A stretch of 53,958 nt of DNA from IMG/VR virus record IMGVR_UViG_3300024429_000008, positions 1 to 53,958 of that record; one strand, written 5' to 3'. Below, in pieces: positions 6,216 to 12,986 of this stretch. A program made the translations under genes and the position numbers. Every line of letters begins with the position of its first letter. Positions within the stretch are counted from its first letter, which is position 1. Below the pieces are notes generated by a model. That model saw nothing but the letters and a program-made list of their open reading frames with translations. It did not search any database and was not told the origin of the DNA. The DNA comes from a virus.

Positions 6216-7966
6216 CCCTTAATGAGGTTGTACAACAAGCTATACGGGACCTAGGAACTGTTGACGGCCAGGCATCCGTGAGTGAATACACTAAGACATA
6301 CCCCTACATGGCTGTCCTAGAAACAGAGATGACATCCCGAGTATATCAGGTACTGGAGAGCGTCGTGGGAGGGTCCCCTGACTTCCCCTCACAACATGTC
6401 CACATGAGGCCGTTCCTACCAGATCGTCAGGATATTGATGGAATTTTGTGGGCTGGGGTACCCTCTCTCACCTGTTCAGGGGAATCTGAAGGAGGAGCTC
6501 TAATATTCCACCAGTTCTATGAGGGGCCACCCGAATCCCCCATCGGACCCGTAGCGTTGAGGATTATGCCTGGTCTCCAAGAGACTGACCTAGCTTTCGT
6601 CCCTATGCGATGTAATCGCCTTCGAGAAGTAATGCAAATTAGGGGAGGCCACCAACTTGATGATCCTCCAGAGCAATTCCCAATCGGCTATAATCGGGCC
6701 TGTCAGCCACGGGTGGATCATATAGCCGCCGCGATTATGGCCCTGGGAACGCATCCCGGGACACCTGGAATAGCCTTCCGAGGGTTGCTAGGGGATACCC
6801 CCATCGCAGTTTTTGCCCGGAGTTTGTGGGAGAACCTGTATCGAGATAAGGGTCCACTCTCCCTACAGACAGTAGGCTCACGCTTCGCCCATGCAGCAAA
6901 AATGGTCTTGGCTTATGCTTACCCGACGATGATGAGCCACCCCACATTGGAGGACTTGAAGTGTATTAGGCAGACTCTCAGGCATCCCCTTTGGAGCCTA
7001 GAGGAGGCGTGGCCAACCTATTACAACCTTGTAGTACCCCCTTCTCTCTTTCAGGCCGCTAGAGAATGCATGACTCAAGGACATACCCCTATCATACCCC
7101 AATACATAACATCTACCGTATGGTTATTCAACGGTGGTAGAGATAATTACTGTTTAGGGACTGATCCCAATCCGGGGAATTCTTGGTGGGCCAAGAAGGT
7201 TTGGGCCGGGATGCACTCCGGATTCAATCTCGACATATCGGGTGAATTCTCTAAGTGGCCGGGGCCAATCCCAGCGGAGTGGGCAACTCTGTTAGTACAG
7301 GCCATGCAGGATCAACAGGAAGAAACCCCACACCTGCGAGCTAGCCAGCAGACTGATGCAGGACTAGAGAAGGCCCGGAACGTACCCTGCATGTTCCGGT
7401 GTGTAGACTCAAGCTATGTAACTTCCTTGATCTACAATTTAGTCGATGCCTCGGGTGAGGTGCAATGCTGTGATGGTAACGGGGTTCCCCAAGAGGTCCC
7501 GCCATGCTCGGACCCCCCCTCCAACCCTTTTGAGAGAGAAGATGATGAAGAAAACGAAGATGACGTGTGTGCAGAGTGTAGAGGATCCTTCGATGACTAC
7601 ACAGTCTGCGGGAATTGCCACGAAATCATTTGTTCGGACTGTCACAGTCGCCCTGAAGGGCATGGGGAGTGTAGGTTCTGCCCATGTTGTCGCGACGATA
7701 CAGACCCCCACTATCGGGTTGATATGGCCCCTTGTCACCTTTGTGGCCGCCTCATTTGTAGTGACCACTATGACCATTGCGAGAGCTGCCTGCACTATAT
7801 CTGCTCTGCCTGTGAGTCTGCAGGAGATCACGCCTGTTCCCCCTGCGAAAGGTGCGGTGGACTATCCGACACCCTAGGTACATGCGAACGCTGTGGGACA
7901 GAAGGTCTATGTGCAACCTGCCGCGAGGGTTGCTGCCTCCTCACACAAGCTGACACGGAAGGATAA
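6212..7966 (+). CDS. Large protein with RING-like Cys-rich C-terminus, candidate E3
   Basis: The product is 584 residues from a GTG overlapping the JAB stop, after GGAGGAG. Residues 1-430 match no family I recognise. From about residue 450 a dense zinc-binding region begins: C-x2-C-x9-C-x2-C-x4-C-x2-C-x9-C-x2-C-x-C-C, then a second array (CHLCG, CSDH, CESC, CSAC, CERCG, CERCG, CATC). The first set has RING/treble-clef-like spacing. In a ubiquitin-like operon this points to an E3-like or substrate-recruiting role, but other zinc-ribbon functions are possible. An acidic linker (EREDDEENEDD) separates the halves. Confidence 0.65.
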   Translation: MTLNEVVQQAIRDLGTVDGQASVSEYTKTYPYMAVLETEMTSRVYQVLESVVGGSPDFPSQHVHMRPFLPDRQDIDGILWAGVPSLTCSGESEGGALIFHQFYEGPPESPIGPVALRIMPGLQETDLAFVPMRCNRLREVMQIRGGHQLDDPPEQFPIGYNRACQPRVDHIAAAIMALGTHPGTPGIAFRGLLGDTPIAVFARSLWENLYRDKGPLSLQTVGSRFAHAAKMVLAYAYPTMMSHPTLEDLKCIRQTLRHPLWSLEEAWPTYYNLVVPPSLFQAARECMTQGHTPIIPQYITSTVWLFNGGRDNYCLGTDPNPGNSWWAKKVWAGMHSGFNLDISGEFSKWPGPIPAEWATLLVQAMQDQQEETPHLRASQQTDAGLEKARNVPCMFRCVDSSYVTSLIYNLVDASGEVQCCDGNGVPQEVPPCSDPPSNPFEREDDEENEDDVCAECRGSFDDYTVCGNCHEIICSDCHSRPEGHGECRFCPCCRDDTDPHYRVDMAPCHLCGRLICSDHYDHCESCLHYICSACESAGDHACSPCERCGGLSDTLGTCERCGTEGLCATCREGCCLLTQADTEG

Positions 7967-7993
7967 AAATGGCAAAGACAGGAGATGTGGATC

Positions 7994-8536
7994 ATGCAGC
8001 TCCAGTATAATCGGTGTCCTAACGATCCCAACTTGCCAGTAGTCTCCCATGTAGGAATGACCGGTGATGGCAAGGTTGTTGAGGTAGGGCTCGCTGAGAT
8101 AACTAGTGCCCTGTCTCTGTACAGTGCTGCGTGTGTGGTAACTCTGGCAGCAAGGAATGGTATAGTTCCAGATTTCGTTACCCGCGTTGCGATGGCACTA
8201 ACACTTCCAATGAAGGAGGACCCCCATGGATTGTGTCTCCCCACGAAAATACTCATGGAGGCGAGCCTGATCCTGCAAGGACAGAAAATCCTGATGGATG
8301 AAAGGGGTCTCTTGCATACTGATATGGGGAGGCAGGACGGAATAGACCTTTTGAAAGGGTGCTCTCCCCATGTAGAACAGCCACCGTGTTGCAGAGACAG
8401 GCAAAAGATGCTGGAGGCTCTGGAGGATTTGACTAACCAAATGGGGCCTACCTTCGAAGTCGTGGAAGCACATTGTGGTCTAATCGTAGCTGGTTGTTGG
8501 AAGACTGCCCGAACGATTGTCGAATCGGCGGAGTGA
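7994..8536 (+). CDS. Hypothetical protein, last gene of the ubiquitin-like operon
   Basis: The product is 180 residues. ATG 7994 is chosen with GGAG 9 bases upstream; ATG 7985 would sit directly against the site. A 13-codon frame starting at 7969 could be a leader. Contains a hydrophobic helical segment (LYSAACVVTLAA) and several Cys (GCSPHVEQPPCC). No family recognised. Two repeat copies lie inside: exact at 8391-8401, one mismatch at 8110-8120. Followed by the 22-bp repeat at 8564. Confidence 0.65.
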   Translation: MQLQYNRCPNDPNLPVVSHVGMTGDGKVVEVGLAEITSALSLYSAACVVTLAARNGIVPDFVTRVAMALTLPMKEDPHGLCLPTKILMEASLILQGQKILMDERGLLHTDMGRQDGIDLLKGCSPHVEQPPCCRDRQKMLEALEDLTNQMGPTFEVVEAHCGLIVAGCWKTARTIVESAE

Positions 8537-8563
8537 CGAATCCCAATTTGAGGTCTGGGAGTG

Positions 8564-8585
8564 ATAGGCAAGCCCAATTTACGGT
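8564..8585 (+). repeat. 22-bp direct repeat, copy 2
   Basis: An exact match to 3057-3078. It lies 65 bases upstream of the 8650 promoter, in the same order as copy 1 (repeat, A-tract, promoter, hairpin, gene). Confidence 0.85.
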
Positions 8586-8649
8586 CCAGGGGTCATGGTC
8601 CGAAAGTAACAGCGGGGAGTAGTACCCACAAAAAAAAACTGGATTCCGT

Positions 8650-8678
8650 TTGACAATCCGGCGGCCGGAGGGTATGCT
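8650..8678 (+). promoter_or_regulatory. Strong sigma70-like promoter
   Basis: TTGACA (8650-8655), a 17-base spacer, TATGCT (8673-8678). An A9-type tract at about 8631-8639 precedes it. The predicted start is near 8685, at the base of a hairpin, GTCGGC (8684-8689) with GCCGAC (8701-8706). It drives the small-protein cluster starting at 8763. Confidence 0.75.
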
Positions 8679-8762
8679 TTGGTGTCGGCCGTGGTGGCAA
8701 GCCGACGACCGGATCGGGCGTGCGTCCGATAGGTAACTTGGCCACCGGTAGGATCAGAGATA

Positions 8763-9062
8763 ATGGCGAATAGGAATCCAGCGGTGGCAGCCCCTGCAGG
8801 GAGCCCTTATGGGGCGAGTAATTGCAGCGTTTCGATGGACGACGACGATATTGTCATCCGTATATGGGGTGGGCACACTCTTGGCAAGGCAGGTGAATGG
8901 AAAAAGCCGGAATTGGCCGACGATGATAAGGTCGGCAAGGTGAAGGCGGAAGCGTACCGGTCCGATCCTAAGAACATGAGGCGTAAGAACCTGATCGGTA
9001 CGACCGGTGGATTCTGCCGATTGGGCGAATTCAGTGTCAGTGTGAATGTCACCACGGACTAG
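8763..9062 (+). CDS. Hypothetical 99-residue protein
   Basis: ATG 8763 is the first gene after the 8650 promoter. A strongly polar protein with an acidic cluster (MDDDDIVIRIWGG) and a basic C-terminal half. No family recognised. Having its own strong promoter and a 5' hairpin suggests high expression, possibly early in infection. Followed by a hairpin built on the 11-mer. Confidence 0.65.
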   Translation: MANRNPAVAAPAGSPYGASNCSVSMDDDDIVIRIWGGHTLGKAGEWKKPELADDDKVGKVKAEAYRSDPKNMRRKNLIGTTGGFCRLGEFSVSVNVTTD

Positions 9063-9081
9063 GCCACCGGCGGGAATAGAA

Positions 9082-9146
9082 GCAGAGACAGGCAGGGGAG
9101 CGGCCTAAGACTATACCGGATCCGAACCGCCCCCCCCTGTTTCTGC
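9082..9146 (+). repeat. Imperfect inverted pair of the 11-base word (hairpin)
   Basis: GCAGAGACAGG (9082-9092) and CCTGTTTCTGC (9136-9146, one mismatch) are in inverted orientation. The pairing extends inward through GGGG…CCCC and GCGG…CCGC. It sits right after the stop at 9062. No strong U-tract follows, so it may be a weak terminator or an mRNA 3'-end stabiliser. Same architecture as 3764-3819. Confidence 0.7.
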
Positions 9147-9171
9147 TCTCTCCCATGAGAGGTATCGAGAA

Positions 9172-9405
9172 ATGTCACTAACAGCGGATGGATTTGTGCG
9201 ATGCACTCTGGACGAAGCTGGAGCTGAAGGTGCCGCCGGATGCTTGACCTGCGGCTGGATTTACACGCCTCAAGGCGACGACGCCTTCTGGCGTACACCG
9301 CCGGAGGCACATGGAGGGCCATACCTATGCGACCGGTGTGGGAACGAAGACCTATATGGGTTGATAGGATTAATGTTCCAGGGCCTAGTTGAATGGACGG
9401 TATGA
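9172..9405 (+). CDS. Small zinc-finger-like protein
   Basis: The product is 77 residues. Two Cys pairs, CLTCG (residues 24-28) and CDRCG (residues 53-57), suggest one zinc knuckle. The C-terminal end is hydrophobic. Function unknown. The stop overlaps the next small gene. Confidence 0.65.
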   Translation: MSLTADGFVRCTLDEAGAEGAAGCLTCGWIYTPQGDDAFWRTPPEAHGGPYLCDRCGNEDLYGLIGLMFQGLVEWTV

Positions 9406-9524
9406 TGATTGAGGCAATCCTTCAGGCGAGCGGCTGCGGGATTCTAGGGCTTATGATGGCAACCATTTTGACGCCTGGATTCTGTGGGGTATACCAGTGG
9501 TTGGAACGGCAGTTTGAGGATTGA
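9402..9524 (+). CDS. Tiny membrane protein (40 residues)
   Basis: Starts with ATGATG overlapping the stop of the previous gene. One hydrophobic segment (GILGLMMATILTPGF) and a charged tail ending RQFED. The ribosome site is weak (GGACGG), consistent with translational coupling. Confidence 0.5.
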   Translation: MMIEAILQASGCGILGLMMATILTPGFCGVYQWLERQFED

Positions 9525-9544
9525 GGAACTGGGAGGGTAAAGCT

Positions 9545-9754
9545 ATGGTGAAATACGTTATGCATCGCAAGGTGGATGGGGTGTTCTATGCTCGCAAAGG
9601 GGATGCTGGCCCATCCGGAGCTTACACAACGAGTCTCCTCAGTGAAGCTACAATCTATAACCACCTGAACCCGTGGGCTTCCAGCCCCATCGTAGCGGCC
9701 TGGGAAGCTATACCGGTTCGGGTCAAGGTGACCTACCTGGAGGATGAGAATTAG
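9545..9754 (+). CDS. Hypothetical 69-residue protein
   Basis: ATG 9545 is chosen with GGAGG about 9 bases upstream. Soluble, basic N-terminus (MVKYVMHRKVDG) and mixed alpha/beta character. No family recognised. Confidence 0.6.
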   Translation: MVKYVMHRKVDGVFYARKGDAGPSGAYTTSLLSEATIYNHLNPWASSPIVAAWEAIPVRVKVTYLEDEN

Positions 9755-9788
9755 AGAACCCGGACGCAAAGATTTTTGATTTTTGCTC

Positions 9789-9817
9789 TGGACAAGTGGC
9801 CCGGTGGTTGGTATAGT
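9789..9817 (+). promoter_or_regulatory. Probable sigma70-like promoter
   Basis: TGGACA (9789-9794), a 17-base spacer, TATAGT (9812-9817). One base off consensus at -35 and one at -10. It precedes the tiny membrane genes at 9856 and 9975. Confidence 0.55.
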
Positions 9818-9855
9818 TTGGACAGAGCCGTACAGTCGGCTACGGGAGTGAGACA

Positions 9856-9978
9856 ATGGACGCAGTCTTTGGAACCTTGGCGGGACTGGTATACGGATTG
9901 ATGGGGTTTGCGACGTTGCCATTGATGATCTGTGGTATAGTTGCTCTCATAGCACCCTACGGATGGGGAAGCAAGTGA
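9856..9978 (+). CDS. Tiny two-helix membrane protein (40 residues)
   Basis: Almost entirely hydrophobic, with two short putative transmembrane segments (LAGLVYGLMGFATL and MICGIVALIAP). GGGAG lies upstream of the ATG. It could be a holin-like or envelope-modifying peptide. Function is not established. Confidence 0.55.
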   Translation: MDAVFGTLAGLVYGLMGFATLPLMICGIVALIAPYGWGSK

Positions 9979-10061
9979 CGGACACGCTCGGCTGGCTCGT
10001 GTGGATAGGGATTATATGGGTGGGTTTCCGTATAATCAGTCGCACTGTGCATGATGAATAA
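9975..10061 (+). CDS. Tiny membrane peptide (28 residues)
   Basis: GTG at 9975 overlaps the stop of the previous gene (GTGA); GGGAAG upstream. One hydrophobic stretch (LVWIGIIWVGFRII) and a charged tail. Its coupling to the preceding tiny membrane gene suggests a pair. Confidence 0.4.
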   Translation: MTDTLGWLVWIGIIWVGFRIISRTVHDE

Positions 10062-10071
10062 GGGGCTTAAC

Positions 10072-10371
10072 ATGAAGCAGAACTCATATGGTGATTCACC
10101 GGATGGAATGATGGTAGCGATGATAGATACGATAGTCAAGCACCAGCCTATCGAGGACGTGATTGAAGCCCTAGCTGATTCTCTCGTGGAAGCATCTCGG
10201 CGAAGTGTCCGCTGCCTCCCGGGCGACCGGTGGGAGTCTTTATTGGACCTCGTTGATCGGCTGCGGGCCGTGGAGATACCGCCGAATTTAAAGGGCGACT
10301 ACCTATTTACGAAGGGGGTGACGGATGGAAGTGAACCTGAAAAAACCAGCCCCACCAGTACACTGGTTTAG
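10072..10371 (+). CDS. Hypothetical 99-residue helical protein
   Basis: ATG 10072 is chosen for AAGGGG 8 bases upstream. The central helix (EDVIEALADSLVEASRRS) and LLDLVDRLRAVEIP are amphipathic. It overlaps the next gene by 47 bases in another frame. No family recognised. Confidence 0.6.
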   Translation: MKQNSYGDSPDGMMVAMIDTIVKHQPIEDVIEALADSLVEASRRSVRCLPGDRWESLLDLVDRLRAVEIPPNLKGDYLFTKGVTDGSEPEKTSPTSTLV

Positions 10372-10588
10372 ATTTGCACTACTGGGAGTGGGGATAGGGC
10401 TGCTGATCGTGTGTGCGTGGGTAGGGTGGACCAGACAACTACCATGGGCAGAGACAGGCAAGGTCGCACCAGCAGTGTATACGTCGCACGTGCACCATTA
10501 TGAGGCTGGGCTGTCGGTGGCTGAGCGGGCACGGGTCGAGAGGGTGGAAAGGCTGGCGGAGAAGTACAGCATGTTTAAGGACGACTGA
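10325..10588 (+). CDS. Single-pass membrane protein
   Basis: The product is 87 residues: a short basic N-terminus, a transmembrane segment at about 16-34 (FALLGVGIGLLIVCAWVGW), then a charged helical tail (VAERARVERVERLAEKY). An exact repeat copy (10448-10458) is read as A-E-T-G just after the membrane segment. Function unknown; the topology fits an envelope-acting accessory protein. Confidence 0.6.
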   Translation: MEVNLKKPAPPVHWFRFALLGVGIGLLIVCAWVGWTRQLPWAETGKVAPAVYTSHVHHYEAGLSVAERARVERVERLAEKYSMFKDD

Positions 10589-10590
10589 CT

Positions 10591-11145
10591 ATGAAGGACG
10601 TTGTTGTTGAGGTTAGGGGGGGTTTGATTGTTGAGGTCTACTGCGACCAGTCTGATGTCCGTATTATCGTCATTGACTGGGATAACATAGACGATTCTCC
10701 GAGCAGGCTCGTCGGCTTCTGTTGGGAGCCTCGGGAGCAGCTTGGATTGCTACCTGATGACACGCGTGCCCAATATGAGCATGTCATCACCGGAGTGGTT
10801 GAGGATGCTATCACCGATGTGGTTGAGGGTGGCGACTCGAGGGAAACGGAGCGGATTGTGGCGTTAGGGGTGTGCTACAGCGATGGTACATGGGATCGTA
10901 AATGGACTGCGGCTATCCCGGAGGACACGCCAGACGACCGAGTCGCGAAGGTAGCCGATGACAACTTCCGGCGGGAATGGGAAAGTGAGGGACGCGATCC
11001 CGATGAGGTTATCGAAGTCTGGTTGTGGAATTATGCAGACCGTTACTATGGCAAGGTAGCGGAGGAGACGGCTCCGCGATGTACGTATTGTGGACGTGCG
11101 GACGATGTGGTTGACGACGACGACTGTGTGATTGACGGGGCGTAG
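10591..11145 (+). CDS. Hypothetical acidic protein with C-terminal zinc knuckle
   Basis: The product is 184 residues. It opens with alternating strands (KDVVVEVRGGLIVEVYCD) ending in VIDWDNID, a pattern seen in small phage and plasmid proteins of unknown function. The C-terminus carries CTYCG followed by an Asp run and a final Cys. Strongly acidic overall. No function assigned. Confidence 0.65.
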   Translation: MKDVVVEVRGGLIVEVYCDQSDVRIIVIDWDNIDDSPSRLVGFCWEPREQLGLLPDDTRAQYEHVITGVVEDAITDVVEGGDSRETERIVALGVCYSDGTWDRKWTAAIPEDTPDDRVAKVADDNFRREWESEGRDPDEVIEVWLWNYADRYYGKVAEETAPRCTYCGRADDVVDDDDCVIDGA

Positions 11146-11160
11146 CGGAGGGGGGATAGT

Positions 11161-11313
11161 ATGTGGATAGTAGGGGGGTGGATAGTGGTTGTAGTGTGTC
11201 TGGTCACCCAATGGTGGTGGCCGGGTGCCCATGCGACGCGGTGGCGTTGTGTGATGTTGGCACTGGTGGTATTGATGGGGCTCGGGTGGCACGGCTGTTT
11301 CCAATCTGTCTAA
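11161..11313 (+). CDS. Tiny two-helix membrane protein (50 residues)
   Basis: ATG 11161 follows GGAGGGGGGATAGT. Two hydrophobic segments (IVGGWIVVVVCLV and VMLALVVLMGLGW) are separated by a short WWW-containing, Arg-containing loop. A holin-like topology is possible. Confidence 0.55.
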   Translation: MWIVGGWIVVVVCLVTQWWWPGAHATRWRCVMLALVVLMGLGWHGCFQSV

Positions 11314-11769
11314 TCTGTTTAACTTACCTGATCCGTACAACTTGACCAGTCAGCACAGTTAGTACAATCGGTACAACCAGTGCAGGCAGGCAAGCTGCCA
11401 TTTTGGCAGTGTCTGTTTCTGCTAGTTGAGACTGAGTCTCATTATCAATTAGGTGGTGGCCAGGGGTCCTGGAGGAATGATGCCTGAAAGCATCATTGGG
11501 CCCTGGGGATGATGCAAAATAACCACACACCCCTACAATCGTTACATCTTACCCACCTTAACACCCCAAATCATGCAGAGACAGGCGAATTTGCCTAGGC
11601 GTAGCTGAATATGTGCCCTAACGCCACCCAACATGGGCAATACTACCCACCATGGGCAATACTACCCACATAAGTGTGTCTTTAGGCTGCCCCCCCGTCG
11701 GCCCCTGGAGTAAAGTGGTGGTGAGGTTAATAGAACCTCCCATCTTTAACCAACTTTTCACGAAATTCC
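11314..11769 (+). other. Structured intergenic region (no gene seen)
   Basis: About 455 bases without a supported gene. Contents in order: a 15-base element at 11385-11399 repeated at 12326-12340; a degenerate repeat word at 11412-11422; a cruciform-like structure, CCAGGG (11460-11465)…AATGATGC (11476-11483)/GCATCATT (11490-11497)…CCCTGG (11501-11506); an exact 11-mer at 11575-11585; a 19-bp tandem repeat at 11632-11669; and a small hairpin GAGGTT/AACCTC at 11723-11739. It is a candidate replication origin or regulatory region; no origin protein is identified. Confidence 0.6.
11632..11669 (+). repeat. Two tandem 19-bp iteron-like repeats
   Basis: CATGGGCAATACTACCCAC occurs twice head-to-tail without a gap (11632-11650 and 11651-11669). 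Each unit has an internal dyad, GTGGGT/ACCCAC-like (TGGG…CCCA). This is typical of a protein-binding iteron or operator pair. Confidence 0.85.
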
Positions 11770-11798
11770 TTGACTTATCCCCCCAGAAGTGCTATACT
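11770..11798 (+). promoter_or_regulatory. Strong sigma70-like promoter with the 11-mer at the start site
   Basis: TTGACT (11770-11775), a 17-base spacer, TATACT (11793-11798). An exact GCAGAGACAGG lies at 11802-11812, covering the expected transcription start. It drives the membrane-protein gene at 11834. Confidence 0.8.
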
Positions 11799-11833
11799 TT
11801 CGCAGAGACAGGTTTTTAGGAGTACCAAGAACC

Positions 11834-12073
11834 ATGGATGAACTCAAATACACAATCACCCGAATCACCGCCTGGTTCACCCAGGTCCGCGTCATCACCC
11901 TAGCCATCCTGGCCGCCCTCGTCGTCTTCATCGCCTCCGTCATCACCACCCTCGAAGACCTGGGCCCCGAGAAAAAGGTTGAAACCCCTTCCGCCGTCGT
12001 CGATGAACCCGCCACCACCACCGATGTCCTCGATTGGGTCAAGAAAGAAGTGGAGAACACCCTCGATGAGTAA
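11834..12073 (+). CDS. Single-pass membrane protein, holin-like candidate
   Basis: The product is 79 residues. ATG 11834 is the first start after the promoter; GGAG lies about 12 bases upstream. A transmembrane segment spans about residues 18-36 (VRVITLAILAALVVFIASVI), followed by an acidic tail (EVENTLDE). Followed, with overlap, by a lipoprotein gene, which resembles a lysis cassette order. No lysozyme or amidase gene is adjacent, so the call is tentative. This stretch is unusually C-rich at codon third positions compared with its neighbours. Confidence 0.6.
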   Translation: MDELKYTITRITAWFTQVRVITLAILAALVVFIASVITTLEDLGPEKKVETPSAVVDEPATTTDVLDWVKKEVENTLDE

Positions 12074-12314
12074 GATGAGCTGGCCGGAAATCCCAGAAGG
12101 CATTATTGGTATCACCCTCGCAATCGCTTTCATCCTCTTCATCACTTTAACCCAGGGCTGTACCAGTACCCTCAAAGCAGGGGATCAAGAATTCCATTTC
12201 GAGATACAAGTCCCCGTCGCCGAACGAATGATCGAAGGCACTACCCCCCAATACTGGACCGAGTGGATCAAGGACACCACGAAAAAGGTTGAGACTGATG
12301 AAAGCAAGAATTGA
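12066..12314 (+). CDS. Small lipoprotein, outer-membrane spanin-like candidate
   Basis: The product is 82 residues from ATG 12066 (ATG 12075 is also possible); it overlaps the previous stop. The hydrophobic segment GIIGITLAIAFILFITL ends in LTQGC-TS, a lipobox with the Cys near residue 31. After lipidation a polar domain of about 50 residues would remain. Size, lipobox and pairing with a membrane protein resemble phage o-spanins (Rz1-like). This supports a Gram-negative host but is not proof. Confidence 0.6.
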   Translation: MSKMSWPEIPEGIIGITLAIAFILFITLTQGCTSTLKAGDQEFHFEIQVPVAERMIEGTTPQYWTEWIKDTTKKVETDESKN

Positions 12315-12325
12315 ATCCCCGGCTC

Positions 12326-12362
12326 GGCAGGCAAGCTGCCTCGCCCTAAAGCCTGTCTCTGC
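12326..12362 (+). repeat. Composite repeat element with the 11-mer
   Basis: A 15-base block (12326-12340, GGCAGGCAAGCTGCC) identical to 11385-11399 is followed by TCGCCCT and then an exact CCTGTCTCTGC (12352-12362). A diverged copy stands at 13265-13291 (GGCAAGCCCCCTCGC then CCTGTCTCTGC). The block contains the dyad GGCA…TGCC and can form a small hairpin. Confidence 0.75.
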
Positions 12363-12396
12363 TAAATGGGGTAATGGAACGGAGAAATAGGGTAAG

Positions 12397-12498
12397 ATGA
12401 TGTGGTTGAATACCTGGATAACGACATGGACACGGTACTGGACCTGGAGGTGGTTATCGGATCTACCCAAAGTGGAACTTACACGGAGAGATGATTAG
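12397..12498 (+). CDS. Possible Trp-rich small protein (33 residues)
   Basis: ATGATG at 12397 with a GGAG/AGGG-containing leader; the stop abuts the next ATG at 12499. Six Trp among the first 19 residues alternate with polar residues, which would give a membrane-interface peptide. A second overlapping frame exists here. Supported only by start, stop and spacing. Confidence 0.3.
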   Translation: MMWLNTWITTWTRYWTWRWLSDLPKVELTRRDD

Positions 12499-12693
12499 AT
12501 GCCCTCTACACAAACAGACACCCAGAAGGCCAAGGCTCAACAGACCGGCCTGACCCTTCTCGCTCAACAGTTCGCCATCGGAGTGATGGCCCGACACAAG
12601 AAGGCAGAGACAGACAAGGCTGTTCAGGCCAAGACCCTTGCCCAGGCTGGAACTGGGGCACCCTACAGCGGTAAACCACCGCATGGAGAATAA
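12499..12693 (+). CDS. Hypothetical 64-residue protein
   Basis: Rich in Gln, Ala, Thr and Lys, probably helical (QKAKAQQTGLTLLAQQFAIGVM). It starts immediately after the preceding frame and ends 2 bases before the next gene. A near-match repeat word (12604-12614) is inside. No family recognised; composition suits a minor virion or assembly protein. Confidence 0.55.
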   Translation: MPSTQTDTQKAKAQQTGLTLLAQQFAIGVMARHKKAETDKAVQAKTLAQAGTGAPYSGKPPHGE

Positions 12694-12695
12694 CA

Positions 12696-12986
12696 ATGCC
12701 TATAGGAATGGGATTAGCTGCCATGACTGGGGCCGCTGGTGGAGGTGCTGCGGCTGGCGGAGCAATGAGCCCCTTCGCACTTGGGGCAGCCGGAGCAGGA
12801 CTTAAATTGGGTGGCTCCTTGGTCTCCTCCAATGAACAGAAGAAGCAATCAGAGCGGACAGAGGAACGCCCAAAACGTCGACGACTGAAGAAGTTTCAGG
12901 AGTCTCTCCAAATGAACTTCGACAGAAACCAGGCCATGCTAGCTGCTCTAGCCCAATCCCACCTGGATTATGCAGGGATGTTTTAA
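12696..12986 (+). CDS. Gly/Ala-rich small protein
   Basis: The product is 96 residues. Residues 1-45 are Gly/Ala/Met rich (AAMTGAAGGGAAAGGAMSP), which can be a glycine-zipper membrane segment. The rest is a basic helix (KRRRLKKFQESLQMNFDRNQAMLAALAQSHLDYAGMF). Small internal virion or membrane-interaction proteins show such a layout. The stop overlaps the next start. Confidence 0.55.
   Translation: MPIGMGLAAMTGAAGGGAAAGGAMSPFALGAAGAGLKLGGSLVSSNEQKKQSERTEERPKRRRLKKFQESLQMNFDRNQAMLAALAQSHLDYAGMF

Noticed and set aside
11632-11669. CRISPR-like repeat array.
   Set aside because: Only two head-to-tail units with no spacer between them and no cas genes.
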